NCBI RefSeq assembly: GCF_036345155.1
Contig: NZ_CP107772.1
Location: 9,114,001-9,178,000, forward strand
DNA from: Streptomyces sp. NBC_00582
Lineage (GTDB): Bacteria; Actinomycetota; Actinomycetes; Streptomycetales; Streptomycetaceae
DNA length: 64,000 bases
Reading direction: 5' to 3'
Shown: piece after piece, positions 62,808 to 64,000 of the stretch
Position numbering within the stretch: the stretch's first letter is position 1
How the letters are laid out: each line of letters begins with the position of its first letter
Notes under the pieces: generated by a model
The model's input: only the letters and a program-made list of their open reading frames with translations
Database searches by the model: none
Told to the model about the DNA's origin: nothing
Program-made: the position numbers and the translations under genes

Positions 62808-64000
62808 TCAGACTCCCCGCGGCAGCCGCACGTAGGTCACGGTCGTCTCGACGCCGCTGTCCACCAGCCGGCCCTGCGCGTCGAAGGCGCCCGCCCCGTC
62901 CGTCATCCCGAAGTCGTTGTCGTTGATCAGGGCGAGCGTGTCGTGGTCCACGCGCGCGACGCCCTCGATCTTCCCGGGCACCCCCTCGACCGTGCCCAGG
63001 TCGACCACCAGCCGCTTGGACAGCACCGGGACCCCGGAGGCCGCCGGGTCGTCCAACTGCTCCAGCGACGGTGAGGTCGTGTCGTCGTCCCAGCGGCTGC
63101 CCAGGATGTTCGCGCCGCGCCCGAGCCGCACGACCTGGAGCCGGGCGGCCTTGTCCGTCCGCTCCTCGACCAGCAGCCGGTCGCCGCCCACCGCGACCAC
63201 GGAGGAGATCTTGAGCTCGGAGGTGTCGTCCTCGCTCGGGTCGACCACGTTCACCGGGTCGAAGCGGTAGGCGTACTCGGCGGTGACCGCCTTCTTCCTG
63301 GGCGAGAACCGCAGCAGCCGGGTCGTCAGCGATGCCTCGCCGGTCCCCGTGTCCGGCAGCGAGAGGGGACTCTGCACGGCCAGCACCAGGTCCCCGCAGG
63401 GCAACTGGGCCAGGCCCTCGAAACCACGGTTGACCTTCCGGTGCAGCAGCACCGACGGCAGCGCCTCCACCACCGGGTAGTCCGCGCCCTCGAGGTGCAG
63501 CCCCTCGGGGACATGGCGGCTCAGCACCTTCCCGCGCGCGGAGACGTGCACCAGAGAGGGGCCGTACTCGTCGACGAGCCAGAAACTCCCGTCCGCCGCC
63601 CGCACGATGCCCTCGGTGTCCAGCCCGTTCGGGTTGTACGACAGGGGCGTGCGGGCGTCGTAGGTGTACGGCGCCTCGTCGCGGCCCTCCTGGTTCGACA
63701 GACCGGTGACGGGCTTCCCGGAGGAGGTGGTGATCGGGACGGCGTCCAGCACCTTCACCGTGTCCCCGGTCACCCGGATCCGCACGATCGCCGGATCGAA
63801 GCCCGGGACGGGGAACGTGCGGCGCTTCTTCCCGTCGATCTTGATCTGGCCGTTGGGCCCGCGGTCCGTGACCGTCCAGAACTCGCCCGCGCGGCCCGCC
63901 GGGTACAGGTCGCTGCCGATGCCGCCGAGGTCCACACCGCGGTCGTCGTCCACGGTGCCGGGCAGCAGGCCGTTGCTGAACGCCCCCAGCGGGATGTCCC
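62808..64000 (-). CDS. Phytase-like esterase domain protein (cut by window edge)
   Basis: At least 397 residues of an 'esterase-like activity of phytase' family propeller protein. Segments such as 'DRGVDLGGIGSDLYPAGRAGEFWTVTDRGPNG', 'LDTEGIVRAADGSFWLVDEYGPSLVHVS', 'NRGFEGLAQLPCGDLVLAVQSPL' and 'IEGVARVDHDTLALINDNDFGMTDG' are diagnostic. The frame is open through base 64000, so the start and probable signal peptide lie outside. It is probably extracellular; the substrate is unknown. Confidence 0.88.
   Translation of the reverse strand, partial: DIPLGAFSNGLLPGTVDDDRGVDLGGIGSDLYPAGRAGEFWTVTDRGPNGQIKIDGKKRRTFPVPGFDPAIVRIRVTGDTVKVLDAVPITTSSGKPVTGLSNQEGRDEAPYTYDARTPLSYNPNGLDTEGIVRAADGSFWLVDEYGPSLVHVSARGKVLSRHVPEGLHLEGADYPVVEALPSVLLHRKVNRGFEGLAQLPCGDLVLAVQSPLSLPDTGTGEASLTTRLLRFSPRKKAVTAEYAYRFDPVNVVDPSEDDTSELKISSVVAVGGDRLLVEERTDKAARLQVVRLGRGANILGSRWDDDTTSPSLEQLDDPAASGVPVLSKRLVVDLGTVEGVPGKIEGVARVDHDTLALINDNDFGMTDGAGAFDAQGRLVDSGVETTVTYVRLPRGV

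Overview
The window comes from a high-GC actinomycete chromosome, almost certainly Streptomyces. Third-position GC is very high. GTG and TTG starts, ATGA stop/start overlaps, Tat signals, a LAL regulator, ROK regulators and a eukaryote-type Ser/Thr kinase are all present. No rRNA, tRNA or CRISPR array was seen.

Region 1 (1-6915). An aldehyde dehydrogenase (cut by the left edge) and an APC permease form a translationally coupled minus-strand pair with a TetR gene upstream. Next come a membrane Ser/Thr kinase with 36-residue repeats and a PQQ-type propeller, and a HEAT-like protein.

Region 2 (6950-16655). This is an acyl-CoA supply and amino-acid catabolism block. A six-gene minus-strand operon encodes a branched-chain 2-oxoacid dehydrogenase (E1alpha, E1beta, E2) followed by thiolase, enoyl-CoA hydratase and 3-hydroxyacyl-CoA dehydrogenase. 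A divergent Lrp/AsnC regulator, a PaaN-like protein lacking its catalytic residues, and a HisC-type aminotransferase follow.

Region 3 (16954-29770). A LAL regulator, an M24 peptidase-like protein, an aryl-CoA ligase/thioesterase pair, a DinB protein, a LysR/EamA divergent pair, an SDR scar, a membrane metallophosphoesterase and a ROK regulator.

Region 4 (30228-41626). A sugar module: ribose-type ABC transporter, Gfo/Idh oxidoreductase, sugar isomerase, secreted TIM-barrel protein and secreted sugar dehydrogenase with PKD domain. It is interrupted by an intact IS5-family element and by a collapsed remnant of an ebo-like cluster.

Region 5 (41779-54439). A probable 12.7 kb genomic island inserted in the 3' end of the aldehyde dehydrogenase gene that now lies at 54400-55923. 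Direct 16-bp core repeats bound it. The displaced native GC-rich 3' end remains at 41.7 kb, and the intact gene now carries a synonymous AT-richer 3' end. The island holds an MMPL exporter with a two-component system, IS wreckage, a kinase fragment, an MDR dehydrogenase/LysR pair and a low-GC Tat-exported amidohydrolase. I saw no integrase.

Region 6 (54400-64000). The aldehyde dehydrogenase and its GAF-domain regulator, a Tat-secreted N-acetylmuramoyl-L-alanine amidase, the xylose genes (ROK regulator, xylB, divergent xylA), a small proline-rich membrane protein and a phytase-like esterase cut by the right edge.
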